A DNA stretch of 64,000 nucleotides from JAKFYM01 sp964612065 (lineage in GTDB: Bacteria > Bdellovibrionota > UBA1018 > CAIPTA01): contig CAZTCD010000007.1 of assembly GCA_964612065.1 (NCBI GenBank), forward strand, positions 1-64,000, written 5' to 3'. The position numbers and the translations under genes were made by a program. Numbering within the stretch: the first letter of the stretch is position 1; every line of letters starts with the position of its first letter. The notes beneath the pieces are model-generated. The model had not been told where the DNA came from and searched no databases. It was given only the letters and a program-made list of their open reading frames with translations. Below, in pieces: positions 1-8,842 of this stretch.

Positions 1-1506
1 GCGGCGGAGCGTTTCCCGAAAGCTCTGGCGCTTCAGCTTCTTCCTCCAGATCCCACGCCTGAAATGATTCTCCTGGCCTTGCGTTCCTTGCTGAACGAGG
101 CGCGTTTGCAGCACGATCTTGAGGCCGCCGAGAACGTGGCCTGGGGAGGTGGTGGTGGCGGGCAGTTCGACGATCCTTCCATCGAACTGCTCGGCTCTTC
201 CATCATCGAGCTCTCCGCTGCCCGTGATATGGAGAGCGTGGAGCAGGCGGTGCTTCGTGCCTGCACGCAGATCGCTCCGATGGCGGAGCTGAGGGTGCAC
301 GCTTATCCCGAAACCGCCTCATCCCGTGTGATCGGGCTGTATCAGCTGGCGGTGCCGGTGCATTATCAGGGCGCCTTGAAAGCCCATATCTATGTGCGTT
401 TCGACGGGGATCCGCCCCAGAACGTGGTGGACGAGATCGGCGGAGCGCTGCTTAACCTCAGCGATGCCGTAGCTCTCGCGGTGGAGCGCAATCTGATGAT
501 CTCCAAGGCCGAGGAAACCAAAACCGTATGGGAGGCTTCTTTTGATGCCGTGGAAGATCCAGTGGCGATCCTCGATGATTCCTATTTAGTGCTGCGGGGC
601 AACCGGGCCTATGGGCGTTTCGCCAAGATTCCGGTGGAACGCCTGCAGGGCCGCGAGCCGGCGGTAGTGAGCCTTTCGAAGCTGAAGGCCCAGCCCGCTT
701 CCGCGGCCCAGGAGTGGGATGAAGCGGCCGAGGGGCGCTCTTATCGGGTGTTTTTTGATACGATCCAGGAACCTCTCGGGGCCGGCCGTTATGTGCTTCG
801 CTTTCACGATATCTCGGAAGAGCGCTCGCTCACGGAGAAGATCTTGGCCAAGGAGCAGGTGGCGGAGCTGGGCACCCTGGTGGGATCTGTTGCCCACGAG
901 ATCAATAATCCGATCGGTGGAATCCTGGCGATCGGGCAGATCCTGCAGAAGGACCTGGATCCCGGATCCCCGCTGGGGCAAGACGTGGAAAACATCATTC
1001 ATAGCGCTGAACGCTGCCGGAAAATCGTGCAGACGATGCTCTCTCTCGTAAGGAAAGCCGACGATGAACGCAAGGAGCTTCCGCTCGCGGAATGCATTCA
1101 GAGCGCGCTCGATCTCCTGCAAGGAGAAGTGAAGCGGCAGACGGTGCGATTGAAGGCGGGATTGCAGGGCGCTAAAGCGGCAGCCGTGATCACGGGAAAC
1201 CGCAACCGCCTGCTTCAGGTTTTCTTTCATCTTCTGCAGCAGAGCCTGCTGGCGATCGGAGAAAAGGCTTCCCGCGCCTCTTTTGATCCGTTTCTCACTA
1301 TCGAGATGATTCCGGGCTATGGAAACGTGGAGGTGAGGATCGAAGACAATGGGGATCCCGTGAAGCATGAGTATGAAATCCAGAGCTCGGTGGCTTTCAC
1401 GGTAGCCCGGATGATCCTCGAAGAGCATGAGGCCCAGTATTTTTTCTCCCGGCTCGAGAACCGAAACCAGCAGCGCCTGGTATTTCCTCTGAGTGAGCGG
1501 CAGTAG
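1..1506 (+). CDS. sensor histidine kinase, C-terminal part (5' end outside window)
   Basis: The frame is open from base 1, so the N-terminus lies upstream. The first visible residues (FPKALALQLLPP ... RSLLNEARLQHDLEAAEN) resemble the end of a receiver domain and its linker. A GAF-like region follows (about nt 210-480), then a PAS-like domain ending in the typical RFHDISEER (nt 545-830), then a HisKA dimerisation helix with the H-box VAHEINNP (phospho-accepting His at nt 895-897). The ATPase half is eroded: the N-box Asn is replaced (HLLQQSLLAI), the G1 box reads DNGDPV, and no GxGLGL G2 box is visible. The protein could therefore be a phosphotransfer or scaffold protein rather than an active kinase. 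Identity as a histidine-kinase family member is secure; activity is not. Confidence 0.85.
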   Translation, partial: AAERFPKALALQLLPPDPTPEMILLALRSLLNEARLQHDLEAAENVAWGGGGGGQFDDPSIELLGSSIIELSAARDMESVEQAVLRACTQIAPMAELRVHAYPETASSRVIGLYQLAVPVHYQGALKAHIYVRFDGDPPQNVVDEIGGALLNLSDAVALAVERNLMISKAEETKTVWEASFDAVEDPVAILDDSYLVLRGNRAYGRFAKIPVERLQGREPAVVSLSKLKAQPASAAQEWDEAAEGRSYRVFFDTIQEPLGAGRYVLRFHDISEERSLTEKILAKEQVAELGTLVGSVAHEINNPIGGILAIGQILQKDLDPGSPLGQDVENIIHSAERCRKIVQTMLSLVRKADDERKELPLAECIQSALDLLQGEVKRQTVRLKAGLQGAKAAAVITGNRNRLLQVFFHLLQQSLLAIGEKASRASFDPFLTIEMIPGYGNVEVRIEDNGDPVKHEYEIQSSVAFTVARMILEEHEAQYFFSRLENRNQQRLVFPLSERQ

Positions 1507-1577
1507 TTGTTTTTGTTTATCAACTACTTAGCACAAGCCATTGAAAACATTGTATTTTATAATGTGACCCGTTGCGT

Positions 1578-1606
1578 TTGACTTAATGCATTAATTTCAG
1601 TAGGTT
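1578..1606 (+). promoter_or_regulatory. possible promoter of the small lipoprotein gene
   Basis: TTGACT (1578-1583) is followed after 17 bases by TAGGTT (1601-1606), in an AT-rich gap upstream of the lipoprotein start. The -10 match is weak. A GCGTG/CACGC hairpin lies between it and the start codon. Confidence 0.3.
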
Positions 1607-1671
1607 TCGGTCCACCCTGGATCTCAAAAACATAAGCGCGTGGTCTTAGACACGCGGACGAGGACAATCGA

Positions 1672-2046
1672 ATGCCGAGGACAACTGCATTTGTTTCTAT
1701 TCTTGCGCTCGCTTTTTTGGCGGGTTGCGGGAGCAAAGACGAAAAACCAGCGGCTCAGCAGCAGGCTGTGGAGAACAACTACCAGGGTGGCGAATGTGGC
1801 GATCGTGTGAAGAGAGATTATCGCCAGGTCACGTTCCGCTGTGATCGCAGCCAGTTTCATTCACGGGCTAACGTGCGCAAATGCCAGCAGGAGGCGAACA
1901 GCTTTCTGGAAAAATATCCCGCCATCGATTGCGTGGCCAAGAGGAGAATCGAGCGCAATCGGGACGGAGATCGTGACTACCGGATCGAGGCCCGGGAGAT
2001 TCGCGAAATTCTCGAGCGCATCGAACGGATGGGCAGGCGGCGCTGA
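1672..2046 (+). CDS. small lipoprotein, function unknown
   Basis: A 124-residue protein with a signal peptide ending in the lipobox LAGC (Cys at residue 19), so it should be lipid-anchored in the envelope. The mature part has four more Cys, including GGECGDR, FRCDRS and RKCQQ, and a C-terminal tail dominated by Arg/Glu (REIREILERIERMGRRR) likely to form a charged helix. No family recognised. It is convergent with the next gene. Confidence 0.75.
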   Translation: MPRTTAFVSILALAFLAGCGSKDEKPAAQQQAVENNYQGGECGDRVKRDYRQVTFRCDRSQFHSRANVRKCQQEANSFLEKYPAIDCVAKRRIERNRDGDRDYRIEAREIREILERIERMGRRR

Positions 2047-2050
2047 GATT

Positions 2051-2560
2051 CTAGGGGTTAAGCAGGCCCAGCGTGCGCAGAATGGTTCTGAGCTTCAGAG
2101 TATTTTTCTGGGCGTGTTGAGACTTGGGCGCCACTTTGCGCTGAAAGAGGCAGTTCTCAGGCTGCACGGAGATCTCCGTGAACTCGGCTTTTTCCACTTT
2201 ATAGAGGTCAGTGGCGTTGAGAGTTTGGTAGTGCACGCCGAGGAATGACGCCAGTGAAGGGCCGGCCATAGCGCAGATAGGGCGAGGCGCTTTCAGTTCT
2301 TCGATATTGTCGTTCAGGCCTTCCGTGTCGGCATTCGTCTTGAGGCTCAGATACAAGTTTCCGATTTCCTGGAGAAGAGCAATGGGAGCGTTCAAGGGCT
2401 TGCCATTCACTTTCAGGTTCATCCGGTAGGAATTCACGCCGTCTTTGCAGCCCCAGCGCGAATCCGAGGGTTCGCAGCCAAGAAGGTCCACCACCATGGT
2501 GTTTTCGCGAGTTTCCTTGGAGTCGCGGGCGATTCTGGCTTCGCTATAGCGGGCGAGCAA
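2051..2560 (-). CDS. hypothetical protein, TTG start
   Basis: A 169-residue protein of unknown family, convergent with the lipoprotein and about 90 bp downstream of pgi on the same strand. No ATG fits the N-terminus. The best start is TTG at 2560 preceded by GGAGG at 7 bases. In the same frame upstream, protein-like sequence (GIYTQLTIPSSGGDF) continues back to a stop, so the true N-terminus is uncertain and the gene could have lost its original 5' end. Motifs such as KVNGKPLNAP and CLFQRKV suggest a folded domain, but I recognise none. Confidence 0.6.
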   Translation of the reverse strand: MLARYSEARIARDSKETRENTMVVDLLGCEPSDSRWGCKDGVNSYRMNLKVNGKPLNAPIALLQEIGNLYLSLKTNADTEGLNDNIEELKAPRPICAMAGPSLASFLGVHYQTLNATDLYKVEKAEFTEISVQPENCLFQRKVAPKSQHAQKNTLKLRTILRTLGLLNP

Positions 2561-2650
2561 AAAATCGCCTCCAGAAGAAGGTATTGTGAGTTGGGTATAG
2601 ATACCTGTTATTGCTTAGCAATATCGATTGCGAGTGGTGGCCAGGAGGCT

Positions 2651-3940
2651 TTAGCTGTGCTCTCCCAGATAGCGCTTGGTGAGCACCTTCGCGGCTTCCA
2701 CTCCCGGCTGATCAAAGGGGTTCACGTTCAGGGCCGCACCTGCGATTGCGGTAGCCCACTCGCAGAAATAGAGGAGCGCTCCGAGGGAATGGGCATCCAG
2801 AGTATCGAGCTCAATGGTGCAGTTGGGGATCCCTTGAGCGGTGACGGCGTCTCTCGTGGCACGGAACTCGGCATCGATGAGCGCGCTCATGGTTTTCCCT
2901 CCGAGGGAGGAAAAAGCGGCCAGATCGGAAAGCTCCGGGTTGGCCGGTATGGCAACCGGATCGGGATGCCGCTTCACGCGAACAAATAAAATCGATTTAT
3001 CTTTTGGGCCTTCCATATAGAGCTGCATCTGGGAGTGCTGATCGGTGGCGCCCACGGCGGGGAAAGGTGTGAGGCCGTGCCCGTTTTTCCCGAGGCTTTC
3101 GCCCCAAAGCTGGCAGAACCAGCGGGAAAACGCGGATAGCTGGGTGGAGTAAGGCATCAAAACCGTTACGGGATGCACCTTTTCATCAAGCGCCAGAGCG
3201 CGCGCGAGCTGGGCGCAGGGATTTTCGCTCCAGCTGCGCGCTTCCCAATTCGCCACGCTTTCCGCGCCGGTAAGAAAATCCTCCAGGGGAAGCCCGGCAA
3301 AAGCCGCGGGAAAGAGGCCCACCGGTGTGAGGGCGGAGAAGCGGCCGCCCACGGCTGAAGGGATGTCGAGGCAGGAAAGCTTCCATCTCCTGGCCACTTC
3401 GCGAAGATCGCCTTTTTCCGGGTCGGTGCAGAGAACGAAGTGCTTCTTCCAGCTGTCGCCGCCACCGAGCGATTTTTTCATCCACTCCATAGCCACGAGA
3501 AACTGGCTGATGGTTTCAGGGGTTCCGCCGCTTTTGGCCACCACGTAGAAAAGAGTTTCTTCCGGCTTGGCGTGGTCGAGGAGCCAGCGAAACCACTGGG
3601 GGTCGCTATTATCCATGAAGTGAAAGCGCGGCTCTTCCATTCCTGGGCGAAGCGCTCTGATGATGGTTTCACCGCCCAGGCTGGATCCGCCGATTCCCAG
3701 CAGCACAAAATCCCGGATGGGGCGGCCGGTGGATCCTTGGCGGTGGCCGTTCGCGGTTTTGCGAATCGTTCCCAGATCGGGATGGCAATCGCTTCCTTTT
3801 CTCAACAGGCGGCGGTAACCGGCGTAGGAGCTTTCGTTCCATTCCTGCATCCTGGAGGAAAGCTGAATTGCATCCTGGCCGGAAACTTCGCTCTGGAATC
3901 CAGGCAGGCTGCTATGGGTAACGGTCAGGCTTTGTCTCAC
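2651..3940 (-). CDS. pgi: glucose-6-phosphate isomerase
   Basis: Interconverts glucose-6-phosphate and fructose-6-phosphate in the cytosol (glycolysis/gluconeogenesis). Hallmarks are GIGGSSLGG (residues 82-90), the sugar-phosphate loop VAKSGGTPETI, GGRFSALTPVGLFP, GATDQHSQMQLYMEGP and NPFDQPGVEAAK near the C-terminus. At 429 residues it is the short bacterial form. The start is GTG, overlapping the stop of the upstream acyl-CoA dehydrogenase as GTGA, so the two are translationally coupled although metabolically unrelated. Confidence 0.95.
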   Translation of the reverse strand: MRQSLTVTHSSLPGFQSEVSGQDAIQLSSRMQEWNESSYAGYRRLLRKGSDCHPDLGTIRKTANGHRQGSTGRPIRDFVLLGIGGSSLGGETIIRALRPGMEEPRFHFMDNSDPQWFRWLLDHAKPEETLFYVVAKSGGTPETISQFLVAMEWMKKSLGGGDSWKKHFVLCTDPEKGDLREVARRWKLSCLDIPSAVGGRFSALTPVGLFPAAFAGLPLEDFLTGAESVANWEARSWSENPCAQLARALALDEKVHPVTVLMPYSTQLSAFSRWFCQLWGESLGKNGHGLTPFPAVGATDQHSQMQLYMEGPKDKSILFVRVKRHPDPVAIPANPELSDLAAFSSLGGKTMSALIDAEFRATRDAVTAQGIPNCTIELDTLDAHSLGALLYFCEWATAIAGAALNVNPFDQPGVEAAKVLTKRYLGEHS

Positions 3941-5061
3941 AGATTCCTCGCAATGATGAGCCTTTGCACTTGGCTGGATCCTTCCACGATCTGCAGCATT
4001 TTGGCTTCTCGCATGAAGCGTTCCACTTTGAACTCTTCCATATAGCCGTAGCCGCCCAGCACCTGCACGGCGTCGGTGGTGATCTTCATGCAGGCTTCCG
4101 TGCTTTTCAGCTTTGCCATGGAGGCTTGCAGGCTGAAGGGGTGGCCATTGTCCTTCAGCGAGGCTGCCTGAAGCGTCAGGAGGCGGGACGCCTCAAGCTC
4201 CGTGGCGGCATCCGCGAGGAGGAAAGAAACTCCCTGGAATTTGATGATGGGGCTTCCGAACTGCTCCCGGTCTTTCGCGTAGGCTGCGGCGATATCGATC
4301 GCGGCCCGGGAAATGCCGTTCGCTACCGCGGCCATGGAGATCCTTCCCCCGTCGAGAGCCCGTTTGGCGATCTCAAAGCCCTGCCCCTCGCTTCCCACAA
4401 GATTTGTTGCGGGCACTTCCATGTTTTCGAAAAGAATTTCCTGGGTGGGGGAAACCCGCATTCCCATCTTCTTTTCCACTTTCCCGCCTACGAGGCCCGG
4501 GCCTTTTTCCACCAGGAAGCAGCTCACGCCCTTCGATCCGGGCCCGCCGGTTCTTGCCATCACGGCAAAGTAATCCGCATGCATGCCGTTGGTGATGAAT
4601 TGCTTCACTCCATTGAGAATATATTTATCGCCCTTTTTCACGGCCGTGGTTCGCAGGGCAGCGGCATCAGAGCCCGAGCCAGGCTCCGTGAGGCAGAACG
4701 CGCCGATCTTCTCGCCGGAGATCAGTTCCGGGATGTACTTTTTCTTCAGCTCCTCGCTTCCACCGGCATTAAGGATGGAAATGGGAAGGCCGGTAACCGA
4801 AAGGGAGGTGGCATATCCGGACGAGAAGTAGGCGAGCTGCTCAAGGGCGAGAGCATATTCCGTGGTGCCGAGACCGATACCACCGGATTCTTCCGGGCTG
4901 GTGATGCCGATCAGTCCTGCGGCGCCGGCTTTGGGAAAGATCTCCCGGCGGAAATGGGAATGGGCTTCGTCTTCGTCCACGTAAGGGGCGATTTCGCGCT
5001 CTGCGAATTTGCGGGCTATCTCAACAATTTCTCTTTGGGTGTCGCTTAGTGTGAAGTCCAT
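3937..5061 (-). CDS. acyl-CoA dehydrogenase
   Basis: FAD-dependent oxidation of an acyl-CoA to the 2-enoyl-CoA (beta-oxidation or branched-chain acid breakdown). Visible signatures are FCLTEPGSGSDAAALRTTA (FAD/substrate loop), GGRISMAAVANGISRAAIDIAAAYAKDREQFG, and the C-terminal GGYGYMEEFKVERFMREAK with VEGSSQVQR, whose Glu matches the catalytic base of short/medium-chain enzymes. I chose the ATG at 5061 (MDFTLSDTQ) over one ten codons upstream because it begins at the family's conserved N-terminus and has GGAA six bases ahead. Chain-length specificity cannot be read from sequence. It overlaps pgi by four bases. Confidence 0.93.
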   Translation of the reverse strand: MDFTLSDTQREIVEIARKFAEREIAPYVDEDEAHSHFRREIFPKAGAAGLIGITSPEESGGIGLGTTEYALALEQLAYFSSGYATSLSVTGLPISILNAGGSEELKKKYIPELISGEKIGAFCLTEPGSGSDAAALRTTAVKKGDKYILNGVKQFITNGMHADYFAVMARTGGPGSKGVSCFLVEKGPGLVGGKVEKKMGMRVSPTQEILFENMEVPATNLVGSEGQGFEIAKRALDGGRISMAAVANGISRAAIDIAAAYAKDREQFGSPIIKFQGVSFLLADAATELEASRLLTLQAASLKDNGHPFSLQASMAKLKSTEACMKITTDAVQVLGGYGYMEEFKVERFMREAKMLQIVEGSSQVQRLIIARNL

Positions 5062-5228
5062 AGCGTTTCCAAGCTTACACGGTTCCGGCATAAACTCAAG
5101 TGGCCGAAAAACAAGGTTTTTTGATGAATGCTTCGTGTTAGCCTGGTAACGAGTACACAGGTTGTTCCGCTGTTAAACCGCGCAAGGATGATGCGGCTAG
5201 TGAAATCCCGGAACTTAGGAAGCCTTTG

Positions 5229-6965
5229 ATGAAGCTAGAGCTGGTCCCCGTTGTAAGATATTGGGATTACAATTCGAAAGAGATCTTTGCCGCGATTGAT
5301 TCCATCCGGGAAAGCGGCGCCACTTCCATAGCCGCGATTGTGCCCTGGAGCCATCTCGAAACCGACCGGCATCACCTTTTACAGAAGCTGGTCAAGCAGG
5401 CTGCCGCGAGCGGTTTGGGCTTGCGGCTCGTGGTAACTCCGGAGCTGGGCATCGGGTATCCCAATGGAGGTGTGCCTGACGAGCTGCTCCGCGAGCGCCA
5501 CAATCTCGCGCAAGACCGGATTGGCCATCCCTTTTACGCTTGTGTGCCCCCGAACATCCATCCTCTGGTAAGCTTGCTGGCCCCCGCCGTTTTCCAGCGT
5601 TACGGGCATTTCCTGCTGAAGCTCACCCAGGAGCTCTCCGAGGTGTTCGCCGAAGGTTTCGAAGCCGATGTGGAGCTGGTGGTTACCGATTCCCTCTTCA
5701 AGCACTACCGCAACACTGGCTTGGCGGCTTCTGATCATGGCGACTTCTCTCTCCGCCATATGCAGTTCGGTGCCGGCTATAAAAAAGAGGAGTGGACTCC
5801 CGCTCTCGCCGAACGAATTTTCCATTCCCGCGCCTTTGATTTCCTGGAAAGCCGTTTCCGGAAATTCCCGCGCGTGAAGGTGGTTTCGCGGAATCTCTTC
5901 TCGCGCGACAGCTCTCACGGACGGCTGCTCGAAGAGCTTGCTGGCTCCGGGCCGAACCATGCGGACCTTTTCAAGGACCTCGTGCGCGCGCGCGGATCCT
6001 GCTCGGTGGCCTGGCTGGACGATCTTTACCGCCTCAGGGACCGCGAAAGAAATTTCCTGGTGAGCTCTTCTCTGGTGCTATTCGGGGAAGTTTGGCTGAA
6101 CGAGCACGACTATTTCGCACTCTCCGAAGGCTTCCGCGCAAAAATGCGGAAGCTCTCCGCCGGATTTTCCACGGGAGAAACCAATCTCGCCCGGCCGGCG
6201 ATCGCGCTCGCCCAGAACCGTTTCGCCCCGGCACGCATCTCCACTCTGCTTCAGGATAAGCTCGGCGTGGCCCTGAAGATCAAAACCTCTCTGGCGGAAA
6301 TCGACGCCGAGGAGAGGAAAACCACCCGCCTGTTCGTGGTGGAGGAGGGCTACCCTCTGGAGCTTCGGCAAACGCATGAGCTGCTCGGCCTGGCGAAAGA
6401 GCGTGACTGCACTCTGGTGCTTTTCCGTTCTTCTCTTTGCGAAAGCGGCCTCAATGAGCTGAAAAAGCTGAAAACTTTTCGCCTGAACCACGGATGGCTG
6501 TTTGAAATCGGTATCTATCCAGGAGGCGGCCATGTGCTGCTGATCGAAGGGCAGGAAAATTCCAGCCTCACGATGAGCACCCTGGGCGATAGCCTCGTTT
6601 CCGTGGCGAGAATCGAGCCTTTCTGCTCCTTTGACCGGGGAGATTCCGGTGTGATCTCCGTGAGCGTGGACTGGAACCTGAAAGACGAAACTCCTGAGGA
6701 GAAAGCCAAGGGCCAGATGAAAACCCTTTTCCTCATGAATCCGGAGCCGGAAGCCAAAAAGCTGAATCTCGAATTTTCGGCCGGTGTGAGGATTCACGGC
6801 TCCGGCGAAGGTGCTGCCGCGGAAGCGGGACCCTTCGGCAAATGCTTCGAAACCGAGCTGCCCCCGCTTTCCGTGATTCCGATGAGCCTCTTCGTGGAGC
6901 GGCTGCCGCAGGCTTTTGATCAGATAAAGGTGGATGAAAATGGAACTCCGGCAGAACTGGCATAA
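5229..6965 (+). CDS. glycoside-hydrolase-like TIM-barrel protein
   Basis: A 578-residue protein with no signal peptide. The N-terminal half (VRYWDYNSKEIFAAIDSIRESGATSIAAIVPWSHLE, then RLVVTPELGIGYPNGGVPDELL) has the strand-helix rhythm and 'find the place where the lady acts' motifs of beta-galactosidase-like (GH42-type) barrels. Two acidic residues in VVTPELG and FGEVWLNEHDYF are candidate catalytic residues, by inference only. The C-terminal third looks like a beta-rich accessory domain. ATG at 5229 is preferred over the adjacent TTG because AGGA lies about 8 bases ahead. It overlaps the next gene by 32 bases, so the two form an operon. The substrate is unknown. Confidence 0.6.
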   Translation: MKLELVPVVRYWDYNSKEIFAAIDSIRESGATSIAAIVPWSHLETDRHHLLQKLVKQAAASGLGLRLVVTPELGIGYPNGGVPDELLRERHNLAQDRIGHPFYACVPPNIHPLVSLLAPAVFQRYGHFLLKLTQELSEVFAEGFEADVELVVTDSLFKHYRNTGLAASDHGDFSLRHMQFGAGYKKEEWTPALAERIFHSRAFDFLESRFRKFPRVKVVSRNLFSRDSSHGRLLEELAGSGPNHADLFKDLVRARGSCSVAWLDDLYRLRDRERNFLVSSSLVLFGEVWLNEHDYFALSEGFRAKMRKLSAGFSTGETNLARPAIALAQNRFAPARISTLLQDKLGVALKIKTSLAEIDAEERKTTRLFVVEEGYPLELRQTHELLGLAKERDCTLVLFRSSLCESGLNELKKLKTFRLNHGWLFEIGIYPGGGHVLLIEGQENSSLTMSTLGDSLVSVARIEPFCSFDRGDSGVISVSVDWNLKDETPEEKAKGQMKTLFLMNPEPEAKKLNLEFSAGVRIHGSGEGAAAEAGPFGKCFETELPPLSVIPMSLFVERLPQAFDQIKVDENGTPAELA

Positions 6966-7800
6966 ATTCCAGAGAATTCTAGGGCCGCTCCCGGCTAAGA
7001 AGGCCGGGCTGGTGCTGCTGCTATCGCATAACCGCGTGGTGGCTGGCGCGCTCGGGCTTTCCACTGGCGGAGGGGCGCGGGGAGGCTTCAAGGAAATCGG
7101 GCGGCAGGTCGATGATATCAACGGGGCCTGGGATGATCTTTCCTCTCGCTATGGTGCAGCCGGAGCCACTTTCGTGGACCAGGAAGAGCTGCTGAACGCC
7201 CTTTCCCAGGTGGCTGCGGTGAAGCCTTCGGCCCCGGCCACCGATCACTTTCATGCTCAGCTCGGCCGTTTGCGCGAGATGCTCGGCGTGGAAAAAGGCG
7301 AGAAGAGCAAGCTGGCCACTCATGTGGGAGAGAGGCCGGTGGAGCATTTCTGGCCCCGGAAGAACTTCCTCCTCTCCATATTCCGCTCCTTTTTCGGGGA
7401 GCTTTTCCCCGAACGCAAGCTCCTGCTCGTGGGCGTGGTGAATAGCCCCGATAATTTCGATGCAATCCTGCTCGAGTTTCAAGGCAGCGAGGTGAAAGGT
7501 TTTTCCGAGCCTGACTTCTCCGGTATCGATTGGAAGGGGCTGGATCTTTTTCTGCCGGAAACCGCCGCCCGTTTCGTGGCCTGGTGTGAGAACCACTATG
7601 TGCTTCCTGCCTATTCGATCTTCCTCAGTCGCCGTGTGTGGGACGAAGCTCGAGGAGCCCAGATGCAGGGTGGAGAGCGTGCTGCCTGGAAGGTTTTACA
7701 GAAGACCAAGGTGGCGCGCGACGTGGAAAAAGAAGTGCTCTTCGAGCCCGAACCTTGGCCGGTGAAGGCGCTACTTCGTTGGCATTCCATGCGGGGTTAG
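6934..7800 (+). CDS. hypothetical protein paired with the glycosidase-like gene
   Basis: A 288-residue soluble-looking protein with no signal peptide. It begins inside the 3' end of the preceding gene (32-base overlap), implying coupled translation and a shared role. The start could be ATG 6934 or ATG 6940. Features include an Ala/Gly stretch (HNRVVAGALGLSTGGGARGG), a predicted helical middle, and an Arg/Trp-rich C-terminus (PVKALLRWHSMRG). No known family recognised; co-occurrence with the TIM-barrel gene is the only functional hint. Confidence 0.7.
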   Translation: MKMELRQNWHKFQRILGPLPAKKAGLVLLLSHNRVVAGALGLSTGGGARGGFKEIGRQVDDINGAWDDLSSRYGAAGATFVDQEELLNALSQVAAVKPSAPATDHFHAQLGRLREMLGVEKGEKSKLATHVGERPVEHFWPRKNFLLSIFRSFFGELFPERKLLLVGVVNSPDNFDAILLEFQGSEVKGFSEPDFSGIDWKGLDLFLPETAARFVAWCENHYVLPAYSIFLSRRVWDEARGAQMQGGERAAWKVLQKTKVARDVEKEVLFEPEPWPVKALLRWHSMRG

Positions 7801-7885
7801 GCCGTCTGTAGCGATTTCAGGCCGGGCCCCAAGCGTCAAAATCCCGGCATTGAAAGTGCTGCTTACCCGGTAGTAGGATATTTCC

Positions 7886-8836
7886 ATGGCACGGACGCCG
7901 AAGCTCAGGCACGCATTTCTTTGGATCTCCTTCTTTTTGCTCTCCTCCTGCGGAAAGTATGACCGCATTGATGACGGTGGTTTCACCACTGTGGAGATCG
8001 GGGGAGGGCAGTCGCATAACCTTCTCACCGCAAACGTGCTCACCTACGGCATCCTGATTTACGCCTATAGTGATACCTACGTTACGAATCTGAAGCTTTC
8101 CGACGAAAGCCAGCTGGCGCATATCACCCTGCCGAACGGCACCTATCAGTTCTATGCTTTCGGCCATGCCTTCGACTTCGGCTCTTTCGCATCCAATCCC
8201 ATTCGATGTGCTGTATCCGGCTCCATCGCTCTAACCGGTACGGCCCAAACCGTGGCGTTGGATTTCCGGGAGTCGAATTGCGCGAACGGCGCTTTCACGT
8301 CTGGCGGCAACCATCTGGATACCAATACCGGGTCTACGATCGCCAACTCGGGAGCCATTTTCGCGCAGCTGGAATACATTCACTGTGGAACGGCGGCTGG
8401 AACCGCGCTTTCCACCGTGGCCGCCACGCAGGATTGTTCCACCGGCTCAGGCATCTCAGCCCCTTGGGCGGTGGGCTCCAACGCCCGCTTCCAGGCAGTG
8501 GTGCCGATTTTCAAGCGCTCCGGAAACGTAACTCAGGTGATCGGCGAAGCTTACCGAAGCGCCTGCAGTGGCAGCGCCTACGTGGATACCATGGGTTCCC
8601 AAGCAACCTCGCTGCCAGTACGGTTTCCCTCCGGTGTGTCTACGCAGCCAGGAGTGTTCCCGATTGCTTTTGAAACCTTCACTGAAACGGACTGTAACTC
8701 GGTACCCGTGGCTCGCCACGAGTTTTACAATGGCTTGATCTTCGGCCCCACGAATGGGGCCTCGCTGGGCAGGGCGCTTTACTACACCAGCGGCTCGGGT
8801 GTGGGCCGCCTTCGCCTGTATCTCCGGGAGCCTTGA
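7886..8836 (+). CDS. lipoprotein, function unknown
   Basis: A 316-residue lipoprotein with lipobox LSSC (Cys 22). The mature part is rich in Ser, Thr, Gly and Asn and looks all-beta (repeated short strands such as GTYQFYAFGHAFDFGSF and AVSGSIALTGTAQTVALDF). About eight Cys could form disulphides after export. No family recognised. It is followed after 6 bases by the YfhO-like gene, so the two are probably co-transcribed. Confidence 0.75.
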   Translation: MARTPKLRHAFLWISFFLLSSCGKYDRIDDGGFTTVEIGGGQSHNLLTANVLTYGILIYAYSDTYVTNLKLSDESQLAHITLPNGTYQFYAFGHAFDFGSFASNPIRCAVSGSIALTGTAQTVALDFRESNCANGAFTSGGNHLDTNTGSTIANSGAIFAQLEYIHCGTAAGTALSTVAATQDCSTGSGISAPWAVGSNARFQAVVPIFKRSGNVTQVIGEAYRSACSGSAYVDTMGSQATSLPVRFPSGVSTQPGVFPIAFETFTETDCNSVPVARHEFYNGLIFGPTNGASLGRALYYTSGSGVGRLRLYLREP

Positions 8837-8842
8837 GGCATA

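Noticed and set aside
1541..1563. TTGAAA ... TATAAT pair as promoter
   Set aside because: Only 11 bases separate the two hexamers, too short for a sigma70 promoter.
5120..5225. Possible riboswitch or structured RNA upstream of the glycosidase-like gene
   Set aside because: Short stems can be drawn (CCGC...GCGG), but the sequence does not match GEMM, SAM, preQ1 or other classes I know.
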